DNA of 64,000 nt from Parietaria judaica. Lineage: Eukaryota; Streptophyta; Magnoliopsida; Rosales; Urticaceae. The notes beneath the pieces are model-generated. The model was not told the origin of the DNA, made no database searches, and saw only the letters and a list, made by a program, of their open reading frames with translations. The stretch's first letter is position 1, and every line of letters starts with the position of its first letter. The position numbers and the translations under genes are program-made. Shown here piece by piece: positions 36,201-48,184 of this stretch. The DNA lies in contig OX940862.1 of assembly GCA_954871525.1 (NCBI GenBank), positions 35,208,232 through 35,272,231 of the forward strand, read 5' to 3'.

Positions 36201-39200
36201 TTACGGTGCACAGCTATGCAGTGCGATTTTTGAAATCTAATAGATTTCCTGGTCATGCACTTGCCGAAGCACCAGCAACACCTGACAGGGTATTTGATTT
36301 GGGCATTCAGGAAATTTCTTGGGAGGACCAGCTCACAGAAGTATGTCTAAATTTATTCTCCAGTTTCGGTTTAATGTAACAGTTTGAATATTTAGTTTAT
36401 CTAATATTTGTTGGCTGTGTACAAAAGCCTTTCACTGATGTGTATCAGGCTTGGCAGGAGAATCTGTTTTACACAATTCCATGTGGTGCAATGGAAGCTT
36501 ACAGAAACTCTATTGAGGCCCATCTTGTGCATTTTGAGGTCTGCTTGCACCATCTCATCATCCTGTTTGCTTTGGTATTTTAGCATTTTGAAAAGGTCGA
36601 CTAGCAAAAATCAGAAAAGAGAAACCGATGAATTCGTTAACACTGGAATGGGTTATATTGAATTAACTCTATGCTCTTTATGTATTAGATGTTATCGTTT
36701 TGGAAGTCTCTTATATTCCTTAAGTTTTCAAACCTGCTAATTAGCTTTAATGAATTATTCCCAGAAAACTGGTAGTAGCATGCAGGAGGAAGTTGAAACA
36801 TCTATGTATGACGCAGGTATTAACCCGGAGGTTGAACCTAAATGTTATATATTATTTTGCACTTATCTTGATCGTTAAAGTTTTTTTTTTTTTTTTAAAT
36901 TTCAGAATATGGGTATCAAGATAACATGTATGCCGAGGAAGAAGGCGAAACAAGCAACTATTACTTGCATAAGAAATCGACGCATAAGAAACGGAAGAAT
37001 GTTCCTTATCATGATTTGCCTTATGGGCAGTCCACAATGATGGCAAAAAGGCCTGCTGATCTGAACGTAGGGGCAATTCCGACAAAACGCATGCGCACTG
37101 CTTCACGGCAGAGAGTCGTCACACCTTCTTCTGCAAATGTCCCTCTTCAGATGAAGACCGATGCTTCCAGTGGAGACACGAATTCCTTTCAGGATGATCA
37201 GAGCACTTTGCATGGTGGCTCTTCCCATTTTCAGAAAAGTGTGGAGGTTGAGTCGGCTGGGGATTTCGATAAACAACTGGCATATGACTGTGCAGAAACA
37301 TCGATTAAGCCAAAGAAGAAGAAAGCCAAGCATCTGGTACGCTGAGATTTGTGTTTCAAGATCTCTGTTTGCTTACTACTTTTGCGTTTTGACTTTCTTG
37401 TACTTTATGTCTTAGGGCTCGGCATTTGACCAGGGATGGCAGCTGGATTCTAATGCAGTTCACGAACAGGTATGACTTAAGTTTCTTTACATGATTTTTT
37501 TTCGTATCTTATACTCGACCTATGGTTACTTTAAGGTCTAGGCGCTAATATGGCTTAACTTTTATGAAATAAGTAAGATATATTGGCACAATTGGCACCC
37601 TTTTAACCCGTAAATTTTGCATCTAACCTCTGTAATATGAAACTCTGGTGCAATTGGCCCCATTTTGTTTTATTCTGTCGAAGAAGTTATTGATTTAAAA
37701 AAATGTAGGAGCAACAAATTTCAACTTTACAATTTATCATAATTTGATTTCTATTTTCAATTGTTATTCAATGAGATATTTTAAGTTATAACGTAACAAC
37801 CACACGTTACTTTGAAATCTAAGTAAATTGTACGAATTGAAATTTTCCCTATATATATTTCATACATTAGTTCTTGAACGGAATATAATGGCAAAGGCCA
37901 AATGTGTTTTAAGTGTCAGATTACATGGGTTCCGCACATATTTTATTTATTTATTTATGCTCATTCGTGCCAAAAGTAGCTTGATCCGTGCTCCTTTTTT
38001 CTTCTTTCCTTCCTGAATGTAATTGCCTTATCAGTCTTAATTGGAATGTTAATGTGCCTTCTTATGTACAGCGGGATAATAATAAAAAGAGGCTGGAATC
38101 TCATCATTTCGACTCAAATGGAACAAGTGGTAACTTCTTTTTTTCCTCTCACCTTGTTTTCTATAGCTGGTCTTGTTTCCATTATTATGTACACTAAATC
38201 AAATTGGTCTGCAGGTTTGTATATGCAGCATAGCGCTAAGAAGCCTAAGATATCAAAACAATCACTAGAAAACACTTTTGACAACATGAATACAATTTCC
38301 GGTTCCATCCCTTCTCCGGTGGCGTCACATAGTAACATGTCTAACACAAGTAAATTTATGAAGTTGATTGGTGGTGGTCGGGATAGGGGCCGGAAATCCA
38401 AAACGCTGAAGGTAATTTAGAGTAACACCTCTTTTTATTTGTAGGTAATATTGTTTTTTAATACCTAAATAAGATGGTTTACCTTATGGAATGAGTCTTG
38501 ACCTCCTCGCAGATAGTTGGGCACAGAGGTTCCGGGAGTCCTTGGTCGTTATATGAGGACCAGGTCAAATGCTACTTAAATGATTTTATTTTATTTAATT
38601 AATTTCTACTCCATAGTATTTAATTGCTGTTTGTACTATAGGCACTGGTGGTGCTTGTGCATGACATGGGTCAAAATTGGGAGCTCATAAGTGATGCTAT
38701 CAATAGTACACTGCAGTTCAAGGTTAATATGCAATTCAAATCAGCTTGATCTACATGTATATAATATAAATATGCAAGTTTTCTGGGATTCCTTTTCAAT
38801 GATTTTTTATAGGACTTAAACTGATAATCTCAAGTAAATGTTAATTTTAATCAATAATAAAAGAAGAGCACAAAACTACTCTTAAGCTTAGCTACTTTTT
38901 TTTTAATCAAGGCGGTAACAATTTCAACTCTTTATCATTAAGCCATTTATCTGGCCTAAAGTTGCTTCATTTAATCAAAAGACTGAACTATTCCCTACTA
39001 AGTAAGCCCTAACTAAGTCCGCAATTACTTTAAAAGGTAAAACAATATCCCCCTTTTTTATTGTGTGTGTTTTTAACTTGTGAAACAATACAGTGTATCT
39101 TTCGCAAGCCTAAAGAGTGCAAGGAGCGGCACAAAGTCTTGATGGATAAGAGTGCCGGTGATGGGGCTGATAGTGCTGAAGATTCAGGCTCCTCTCAGCC

Positions 39201-39559
39201 ATATGTATCTACATTGCCAGGAATTCCAAAGGCAAAATTTACGCTCTCACATTATCTTGATTGTTCATATCACTTGCTTAAAAGCAAGATAATAGGTATG
39301 AATTTTTCTTCTTCTTCAGCTAGCTGATTTTTGCATTGATGCAGGGCAGTGCAAGACAGTTATTTCAACGCTTGCAAGAGCCGATGGAAGAGGATACTCT
39401 CAAATCTCATTTTGAGAAAATCATCAAGATCGGGCAGAAGCAACATTACCGAAGGACTCAGGTTTGTAACACTTGGTGTTACTTATTTATAATGCTTCAC
39501 TTTAGAGTAATCCTCATTTGGTGATGCAGTTTTCCCCATGAACTTTAGTTTTTGGCAGC

Positions 39560-39596
<37 letters not shown>

Positions 39597-42500
39597 TTAT
39601 AGGCTTAAACAGTAGCATATATATATACATTTTTTTTTTTTAACGAAACAAGTTTAAAAAGCATATTACTCCACACTATATAAAATGACGAGAATTTGTT
39701 AACTTGTGCAGCAGATGACTTATTCCTAGGTAGTTTTGTCAATTAATTACCAAATGACAGAATATACTAGATTAGGCGACTATTGTGAAGCAATAAGCGA
39801 GTCCAATTTTTTAATATTGTTAATATGAATAATTTTATACCCTAATGCGGAGGGATAATTCACTACTCTTTGAGGGTATATAGGGGCCATTGCTGCCAAA
39901 AACAATAGTTCAGGGGGCAAACTGCACCAACATGCATAGTTCGGGTATTACTGCCAATAACTAATTTTTAATATAATCCTTGATGTTCTCATCCTTTAAT
40001 GATCTTATTGTGGCAATTAGGTGAAGATTGAAAACCAGGACTTGAAGCAACTAGCGACAGTCCATAACTCTCACGTGATGGCGCTGTCCCAAGTCTTCCC
40101 AAATAACCTCAATGGAGCTCTTTTAACGTACGCTATTCATATCTTCTTACACCGTATTAATTTTTTATTTCCAGAGCCGAGATTTATCTCTATCTTGTAG
40201 TTCTGGCTTGTATTCCGTTTTTGCGCTATGAAGTTACTCATGATATTGCATTTTCCCAATAATGAAGGCCTCTTGAGCTCTCTGATGCCACATCATCAAA
40301 CCAGGATGTCCTTTCTATCGGATGTCAAGGTGCTCATACTAGTGGTTTAGCACTCCCAAATCAAGGTGCTGTTGCGCCTTTACTTCCTTCTGCGGGTGTC
40401 AGTTCGCCTTTACAAGGATCTTCCGGTATGGTGCCTGGCACTAGCTTACCATCGCCAGCTGGCACGCTTAATCCCACCATCAGGTAAATTGGTGTTTATT
40501 TTGTATCAAAATTTGGTTATGGTTTCTCTTTAATAGAACTCAAATTGATATCCTCAAGAAACGTTGGATTTTTTTGATAATTGGAAAGAGTTACAAGAAA
40601 TACTGTAAGTTAAGCTGCTTTCTAAAACAGACAATAATTTCAACATAACCTAAATGATCCGTTTCTTTAGCATTAATTGGCTTTACCCACCCGAAAGACT
40701 AAACTATACGCAATTTTAAGGGATGGCCGGTACAACGTTCCGAGAACATCTTCGTTACCAGTTGAAGATCAACAGAGGATGCAGCAATATAACCACGTAT
40801 TACCCAATAGAAATGCGCCACAGTCCAGCTTGGCAGTTTCTGGAACTGATCGTGGAGTTCGCTTGGGACCTGGCGGAAACGGGATGGGCATGATGAGCGG
40901 TATGAATAGGAACATGCCAAACACGAGGCCCGCGTATCAAGGGATGACTTCATCGTCAATGTTGAATTCCGGAAGCATGCTTTCCTCTCCCATGGCGGCA
41001 ATGCCGAGCAATGCAAATATGCATTCCGTAGCTGCTTCTGGTCAAGGAAACTCGATGATCAGACCACGCGATACTTTGCAGATGATGAGGGTTAGTTAGT
41101 CTATTAAATATATTTCTTGCTTATAGTATCTCATGTAAATAAATGAACAGACAAAAGTAAAGTAATCGCATTTTCCGTCACGTTCTGACACGGGATTTAT
41201 AGATAGTAGTAAATAAACTATCTCGTGTAAATAAATGAACAGCCAACAAAAAGTAAATGTATTTTCCGTCACTTTTTAACATCTAGGCGGTGCTATGCTG
41301 CTTTTCAAAAGAATAGGGGACATTGCTAGTACAAACTAAGGTTCGGCGGAGAAAGTGCATCAACTCATTAATCTAATAGAAGTGTAGCTCATCAATTGTC
41401 TTCAGTATCATGGCTCACCTTATGTATTACAGCATATATTTTGTATAATTCGGCGCGATTAAATTGCTGTAAAATAGTTGTAGAATTAGCAATGTAGATT
41501 TCGTCAAATCAGCGATAATGAGTCTCCTAACTTTGGCGATTTTGTTCTTTTCTTTAGATTAATTCTATGACTAGATAGTAAATTTTTATTATCTTAACTC
41601 TTACATTATCCGACTTCCTTAATGTTTACGACAGCCTGGACACAATCCAGAACACAAGAGGCAAATGATGGTGCCAGAGCTTCAAGGGAATAACAACCAA
41701 GGAATCGCTTCCTTTAACGCCTTTCCCAATCAGACGGGCCCACAGCCAGTCCCCTCATACCCGGCCCACCACCAACCGCCACAGCAGCATCAGGCCTCCC
41801 CGCAGCCTCACGGTCTCAATCACCCGCATCTCCAAGGCCCAAATCCGCAAGCCTACGCGATCCGGTTCGCCAAAGAACGTCATCTCCAACAGCAGCGCTA
41901 CATGCAACAACAGCAACAGCAACAACAATTTGCTGCATCGAATCCCCTTATGCCACCTGTCCATCATCCCGTTTCGTCACAAACCCCGTCTTCTCAACCG
42001 GTCTCGGTCTCCCCATTAACTCCGTCCTCCCCCATGACAGCTCAGCATCCTCAGAAGCACCACCTGGCGCCGCACGGGCTGGGCCGGAGTGCCGGCGCCG
42101 TGGCCAATCAGATGGGGAAGCAACGGCAACGGCCGCCACATCAGCATCTTGTACAGGCTGGCAGACAGCACCCTCAGCCACGACAACACTTGCAGTCCCA
42201 ACAGCAAGCTAAACTCTTGAAGGGAGTTGGAAGAGGAATGGCCCAGAACGTTCCGGTGGACCCGGCGCACATGAACGGCCTTTCTATGCCTCAGGGAAGC
42301 CAATCTCTGGACATGCAGGGACCGGGACAAGGTGCGTATGCACCAAAGACAATCCCTCAGTCTTCAAAGCTTCCTTCAACTAAGCAACACCAACAAGTCC
42401 CTTCCCTTCCAGATAATAATATTAGCGCTAATCAAGGCCAAGTTCCGCCGGCTCCCCAAACAGCTGTGGGTCCCAATCACCATCCGAAGCAAGCGAATCA

Positions 42501-43008
42501 GACACAATCGAGTGTTCAAAGATTGATTCAGCAAAACCGTCAAGTGAATCCGGACCCACCGAGCAAGACCCAGAACAACGCAGCTCAAGCCGAGCAGCAG
42601 CCTGCGAATTCCACTTCTCAGGTGGGTGCTGACTCATCAGGGGCGGTGCCCGTGTCTTCTCAGTGGAAATCATCAGAACCGTCTAATATTCTGAATTCAA
42701 CCGTTCAAGCAGGTCCTATAACGAATTTATCTGGAACTGAGCCAACACCACCGCTGCCACCTGTCAGCCAGGGGATGGGTTCGAGGCAGTTATCCGGTGG
42801 GCTTCCCTCCCATGGACATAATGGTGGGACCCAGTGGCAGCCGCCGCAACCGGCACTGCCATCTAAGCAGTCTCAAACGTTGCCACCTGTGCCCCAACAA
42901 GAACAGCAAAAGCAAACAGAGAAAAGGCCCCCACAAAATCATTTGCAGCCACAGCAGCAAATACAGCATCTGCAAGCTGAGCAAGGAATGTATTCTAAAG
43001 CGGAATGA
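33232..43008 (+). CDS. EAF1: Chromatin modification-related protein EAF1 (NuA4 scaffold, HSA and SANT domains)
   Basis: 21 coding exons, at 33232-33374, 33469-33523, 33616-33713, 33811-35074, 35167-35286, 35407-35613, 36152-36340, 36449-36538, 36765-36816, 36906-37336, 37416-37469, 38072-38129, 38215-38411, 38513-38563, 38642-38722, 39094-39231, 39345-39461, 40021-40127, 40268-40483, 40721-41090 and 41635-43008. They total 5,412 nt, giving 1,803 residues with phase kept at every junction. The N-terminus carries the conserved plant EAF1 block (AEVDSMGGVVDGGVG; REERRRELDFLEKGGNPLDF). An HSA domain lies near residues 535-610 (SHWDFVLEEMSWLANDF, ERLWK). A SANT/Myb-like domain lies near 987-1060 (WSLYEDQALVVLVHDMGQNW, KPKECKERHK). 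The C-terminal 450 residues are Gln/Pro-rich, with an eight-Gln run near 1437-1444. EAF1 holds together the NuA4 histone H4 acetyltransferase complex in the nucleus. As in yeast Eaf1, there is no Swi2/Snf2 ATPase. Two introns use GC donors (after 33713 and 39231). Confidence 0.93.
39518..39930. mobile_element. Foldback-like insertion in an EAF1 intron, with a 35-C run
   Basis: In the intron between exons 39345-39461 and 40021-40127, the left phrase ttggtgatgcagttttcccc is mirrored by gggggcaaactgcaccaa at about 39912-39930. Likewise tttttggcagcaa is mirrored by ttgctgccaaaaa. The left arm contains an uninterrupted run of 35 C at 39562-39596. Target duplication was not resolved, so class is uncertain. 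Confidence 0.5.
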
Positions 43009-43929
43009 GAAGATTCCACAGGAACCGAGCAGTTAAGACATTGGTCCGACAATATTTTTGCCAGTTTGCCCTTGTCACACCACTGTACAGGTAGATTCTT
43101 ATCACTTTTCCGTAAACATTCCTAAAAACCGATATTTAAAAATACCAGTTTCCGTTAAGGATTAATCTGTTCCAATGTATTTACAAGGATATATAATTAA
43201 AAAAATGAATATAGTGTTCCAGTTTGAAATTGTAAAGAACTCGAACCCGTGTTAGAGAACATACTGCAGGCAAATATAAACTGTTAATGAAGAAGCCGCA
43301 TAAGTTGCCAAGCAACATGTTGATTTTTTAGTCTAAATATCATAATAAGGAAAGATGGTTATCATTTATTATCTAAGCATAGACGTAAATTTTGTTGCTT
43401 ATAATGATCATGTGATTTGATTTTCTTGGTTATGAATTTTGATATTTGGAAGGAAGAGTATGACTTAACGTTTTTCGGGTCCTTTTTTTTTTTTTTTTAG
43501 ATGAAGGCTGGTTATTTTACAAGGGCATTGATGGATGGAGATGCTGATAATTATTCGCAGGTTCTGTTAAAAGAAAAAAAAAATAACCGAAACCGCTGAC
43601 GATGTCGTTGTCTTTTTTTGATTGAAAAAATCGTGTATATTATCACCGATCTAGAGCTTGGGAAGAGAGAGACTGATATAGAGGTATGTGTACAGGGTCT
43701 CATCTCTCTTGTTCTAACATTTTCTTATCTAATTTGGGTGCTCCACAACGTGGGGCTTTTTTCTTCTTTGATGATTAGATTAGAGAATGTATCATTACCC
43801 TTTTAGGTTAACTGGGTAGCAATCATTTTTATGGGCAAAAGCCTCTGTGAATATTGGGTATCTCTCCTGTAATGGTGTTGGAACATTTATCACTCTTTTA
43901 ATGCCATGACCCACCATCTCTTGGATCCA

Positions 43930-43980
43930 TCCTTGTTATCTCTCTCTCTCTCTCTCTCGCTCTCTCTCTCGCTCTCTTCT
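43930..43980. repeat. CT microsatellite
   Basis: A (TC)n run interrupted by two Gs lies downstream of EAF1, probably beyond its 3' UTR. Confidence 0.85.
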
Positions 43981-44218
43981 TCCGAAAAATAAAATAAAAT
44001 TGAAATCTGTCGTTTTCGGGTCTTACTCGTTTCGCTGGTAGTGTTTTCGTTATTGCTTTTTGCGTTGATGTTTATGTTTAGGTTTGGTTGGATGATCAAC
44101 AAAAAGAGAGAGAAAAGAAGAGAGTTTGTTTTATGTACTCGAGTCTCGTTTTGTTCTTTTTAAATTCTGGATTGCATCTGTAAGTTTCAAGCAGAAGAGG
44201 TAAGACCAGGAATCACCT

Positions 44219-44355
44219 CCGTTGGTTTAAGATGGCGGATGTATTGGTAAGTTGGCGACCGACTCATGTTGACGGGTAATTTATAGTCCGTTGGTTTTAG
44301 ATGGCGGATGTATTGGTAAGTTGGCGACCGACTCATGTTGACGGGTAATTTATAG
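44219..44355. repeat. 69-bp tandem duplication
   Basis: A 69-bp unit starting ccgttggttt occurs at 44219 and again at 44288, nearly identical (one base differs near the start). No coding role is seen. Confidence 0.9.
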
Positions 44356-44644
44356 CATTTTAATAACGATACTTAATTCTATTGATCAGGTGTTAATTGG
44401 CATACCATTTATTGATGGATATACAGATTGACCTTGGCCCTCAGAATTATCAATCTAAAATTTACTGCAATTGGTTAATACCGAATAATATCTGATAAAA
44501 TAAGAATATTATATCTGATTTTAATCGAGATGCTTACGAAACAAAATGTTGTAAGAAATTGCTCAGCATTTACTTGTATAAGACTAATAGTACAAGGTAC
44601 TAAAAATAGAAAAAATTCTTAATTAAATGAAAAGAGCGGTTTGT

Positions 44645-44772
44645 TGATAAGATGTGCTTGGTCTAGTGGTAACACGTACTTCAGTTAAGACATTAGATGT
44701 CTTGAATTCGAGTTACCATGAGGTAAGAGTGAACTCCAAAGATCCTCATATTATATATATAAGAAAAAAATA
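44645..44772 (+). mobile_element. tRNA-derived SINE, 128 bp, with perfect 20-bp target duplication
   Basis: The 20-mer aaatgaaaagagcggtttgt is present at 44625-44644 and again at 44773-44792. Between them lies a short sequence with an A-box-like tggtctagtgg and a B-box-like ttcgagttacc, spaced as in a tRNA promoter. It ends in an A-rich tail. Together these are the hallmarks of LINE-mobilised SINE insertion. It is not a working tRNA gene: no acceptor-stem pairing is apparent. Confidence 0.8.
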
Positions 44773-44848
44773 AAATGAAAAGAGCGGTTTGTAGATATAA
44801 TTGAGATCCACCGAGCAAATCAATTTACTACCAGATATTTACTAGTAA

Positions 44849-44934
44849 ATTTTGTAATGGGGCTGTAAATTATGAGATCGATTTTTGGAACAAAATTTTG
44901 TAATGGGGCTGTAAATTATGAGATCGATTTTTGG
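44849..44934. repeat. 40-bp direct repeat, period 46 bp
   Basis: The block attttgtaatggggctgtaa... occurs at 44849-44888 and again, apparently identical, at 44895-44934 with a 6-bp spacer. Confidence 0.85.
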
Positions 44935-45378
44935 TTTTGTTCCAATCTCGGCCTGACTCTGTTTCGAAATCAAGAATATTAAATTTAAAATAGAAATTAC
45001 AACAGGAGCAGAGCACAAAATATTTTAATTTCCGTCCGTTTTTTATTTATTTTTACACGTGTATATATATATTATGTATATATTTTCTAATTTTAATAAG
45101 TTTTTTACTCTAATTTTTGTCTTCTTCTCATTACTCCTTCCACATCTTCTGTAATGGCTCAATCTCTTTCAATTTAATTGGAACAGCGATTCCCGCTCTT
45201 TTCGGATTCGCTCATTTCCCTCCAATAATCGTTTTACACTCTTTTTCTGATTCGCCTCTCCCCTCGCCCATTTTCCTCCGATACTCGTGTCACCACTCTT
45301 AAATACTTTACATTAGCATATATATTGTAGATGTACCGGGTTTTACGTTTTATAAATTTAACAATCATACTAAATAAT

Positions 45379-45746
45379 GGGTGCGTTTGGCACAGCTTAT
45401 TTAGCCTTGTTTTTGTTTATAAAATAAACTTAATCGCTATTTAGGTGTTTGGCAAAATTGTTTTTCCAAAAAACACAAAATCAATTTTGAATTTTTGTAC
45501 ATGAATTGTAAAAGCTAGGATTCGTAGCTTTTGTTTTTTTTTTAAAACAAAAATACGGTTATAATCTATTTTAGTCTTTTTAGCCTAAATATTTTTTTTT
45601 ACCAAACGCTAAAACAGTTTTTGTTACCAACAACTGTTTTATAAACAATTTATCAAACACCTGCCGGTTTTTCTCAAAAACAGTTTATTTTTTAAACTAA
45701 AATTAAAAACAATTTTTGTAAAAATTAAGCTATGCCAAACGGGCCC
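45379..45746. mobile_element. TIR element (MITE), 368 bp
   Basis: Left end gggtgcgtttggcacagctt is mirrored by aagctatgccaaacgggccc. Inner words such as gtgtttggcaaaa and accaaacgctaaaa repeat the motif. No convincing target duplication longer than 3 bp (aat) was found, so the superfamily is left open. Confidence 0.65.
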
Positions 45747-45993
45747 AATATCTTTGTCCGAAATTTTATCCGATCCGAATATATAATAAACAACAAATTC
45801 AGAATCTAAGCTAGCGCTTAACCTTAGATTCCGAAAAAAACGGCAATGATAGAATTACAAAGAAAGACTTTCAGTCTGGGTTTCACCCCTAGAATTTATC
45901 GCGAGTCAGTAAACAAAGTGGTGATTAATTTGTTACAAGCAAAAGCTAAACAATAAACAACCAAATCGTAGAAAATCAATCTGTACAACAAAA

Positions 45994-46626
45994 TCAAGCT
46001 TCCTTCACTCGCCGGCTCGGAGACCCCAAAACCCTAGCAATGGCGTCCACCACCTTCTTCTGCGATCGGAGAATCATCTCCATCCTCTTCCCCTCCATCT
46101 CCACCCGCAGCCTCTCCATCTCCCTCGCCACCTCCATCTTCCTCCTCTCCACCGCCATCATCTTCCCCGAGAACCGCCTCACCTCCGCCGCCAGGCTCCC
46201 CTCCTGCCTCGCCCTCTTCTGCGGGCGATTGTACTCGTCGGACTCTTCGTCGGTGGTGTCGCCGGAGGGGGGTTTCGCGGAGATGGGGAGGGGCCCGCGG
46301 AGGAGGGAGTCGATGGCGGCGAAGAAGGGCCAGTGGGAGGGCCCAGGGCGCTGCGACTCGGAGCGGAAGCGGCGGCGGAGCTTCTCCATCTTGTGGCGGC
46401 ACTGGAGGGCGGACTTGGGGGGGTCGGAGGGGGCGGCGACGGCGACGGAGACGGCGATCTCCTCCCAGTGGGCGGACTTGAGGGGGCCGCGGCGGAGGGC
46501 GTGCCACTTGTCCTGGTAGGCGGAGATCAGCCGCGTCGTCTCCTCGGGGCTCCACGGGTTTATCGGGGCGGGGGGCGCCGGGGGCCGCTTCTTCTTCGCC
46601 GGCGGCGGCGGGGAAGACGTGGCCAT
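45994..46626 (-). CDS. Trihelix transcription factor, ASIL/ENAP (SIP1-clade) type, intronless
   Basis: A single 210-codon frame. A basic Pro-rich N-terminus (KKKRPPAPPAP) precedes the trihelix DNA-binding domain at about residues 22-93. The domain starts with PWSPEETTRLISAY, has the second aromatic in SAHWEEIA, and the third-helix segment SALQCRHKMEKLRRRF. A second basic patch (RPQKRARQ) near 133 may be a nuclear signal. The C-terminal 60 residues (VERRKMEVAREMERLRVEM) form a predicted coiled coil, as in the SIP1 clade, and should mediate dimerisation. Related Arabidopsis proteins repress seed-maturation genes or act in ethylene-linked histone acetylation; which applies here cannot be told. 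The gene is GC-rich and divergently or tail-wise isolated by transposons. Confidence 0.88.
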   Translation of the reverse strand: MATSSPPPPAKKKRPPAPPAPINPWSPEETTRLISAYQDKWHALRRGPLKSAHWEEIAVSVAVAAPSDPPKSALQCRHKMEKLRRRFRSESQRPGPSHWPFFAAIDSLLRGPLPISAKPPSGDTTDEESDEYNRPQKRARQEGSLAAEVRRFSGKMMAVERRKMEVAREMERLRVEMEGKRMEMILRSQKKVVDAIARVLGSPSRRVKEA

Positions 46627-46689
46627 TTCGGAGAGAGAGATGTGAAGAGGGGTTCAACTCCAAACTGGTTGAGTTCAAGTGTTTGCTTG

Positions 46690-47780
46690 TTGAGTTGAGT
46701 TGAATTCAATCTAGGTCAAAATTGAACGGGATGATTGCGGCTAAAGTGCTCTATTTTTTATTTTAAACATACAAAGCCCATGACATACAACTCGTACAGG
46801 AATTTCCAAAGGGGGACGAATAATTATATACTATATCTCTCAGGGTATTAAATTTTGCGATTTTTCATTAAAAAAATTGACCAATTTTTGTTTTCCGGAG
46901 GTATGCGAAACGAAAACTTCGTCGTTTCGCCGTCATTTTATCATTTTTCATGAAAATCCATGCGATAAGTGGTTGGAATTCTAAATGTCGTTTGTGTGAA
47001 GGAATTTTGCGAAAAATGATTGGAATTTCGCTAAAAATCATATTTTTTTTTGTGAATTTTGATAAAAATACCAATTAAATAAAATAGGATCTTATATAAG
47101 AGAAAATAACCGCTTAAATATTGTTAAGTCATATGAAATTACCAATTATATTTTTAGAAAACACTAAAATAGTGACATAAATACATAAAGTATTGAAAAT
47201 TAAGAATTTGTTGGTTTTTTACGTCGTCACCGCTCAAACGTTAAATGACTTTACATGTGGCTCGTTGATGATGCCACTTCAATATCTTATTTCAGCTAAA
47301 AAATTAATGTTTTGGCAACATGTAGCACCAATGTCTTTACTTAACAATCTCCAATGATTCCCTAAAAAATAAAAAAATCTCCAATGATTCAAAACGTAGA
47401 ATTTTGGTTTAAATGGTGGTTCATGTTGACAAAACATAAAAATTGGTAAAAATTGAATAATAAAGTGACATCAGCAGCGAGCCATACGCTTCACTAAACG
47501 GGTGCGTGGTGGCACTGGCAACGTAAAAGAGAAATCAATCGACTTTCAATTCTTGACATTTAAAGTAATTTTTCATTAACTTTATGCTTTAAAAACATAT
47601 TTTTAACCTTTGAGTAACTCAGAAATATTCATGCCGTTATTTGAATGTACACGTGATCTATTACATTGGGATCGTAACTCTAACCTTTCCCATGTTACTT
47701 GCTAAGTTTTTTGGACCAAAATTTTTATTTACTAGCACCGTCTTCTTCCTCTTCTTCTTGAAATTATGGAATGCAAATAA
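46690..47780. other. Intergenic DNA with old repeat remnants
   Basis: No gene. Around 46733-46760 a gggatgattgcggctaaagt phrase resembles the left end of the foldback elements, without a recognisable partner. The stretch 46900-47060 shares words such as gcgaaaaatgattggaattt with the right part of the hAT element at 9427-10735. Confidence 0.45.
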
Positions 47781-48184
47781 TATCCGAAATCTGGGTAATA
47801 ATTCGAATCTAAATCAAGATTCTAGATTTGGGTACCCGTATCCGTTCGGATACGGATACCGTCTATTAAAATTCTAAAAAGTAGGTATGCGGTACCCGAT
47901 TTATTTTAATTATTTATTTTTCCTTTAATTTTTTAGGGTTTCTTTCTTAGGGTTCGTGTGATTTACTTATGCTTGATGCGTGAAATTATATGTTTTTCTA
48001 TGCATTATAATTTTAAGACAATGAACTTATGATTTTATTATTGAATTGATATACTTTTTTAAAAATAAAAAAAATAGCGCGGGTAGTAAATCCAAGTATA
48101 GTTTCCAATACCGGCACCGGGTAATAGATCCGGGAATCAAAAACTAGATTCCCAAATTTTGGGTACCCGGATTTCGGGTACCGG

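Noticed and set aside
39232..39327. Extension of an EAF1 exon to the GT at 39296
   Set aside because: It breaks the reading phase with the next exon and inserts residues not expected in the conserved PGIPK-GSARQ join. The GC donor keeps phase.
44645..44772. Functional tRNA gene
   Set aside because: A- and B-box-like words are present, but there is no acceptor-stem pairing. The poly-A tail and 20-bp direct repeats indicate a SINE.
46040..46698. Long open frames on the plus strand opposite the trihelix gene, and an alternative minus-strand frame of 214 codons
   Set aside because: These are compositional shadows of a GC-rich gene; only the 210-codon minus-strand frame has the trihelix signature.
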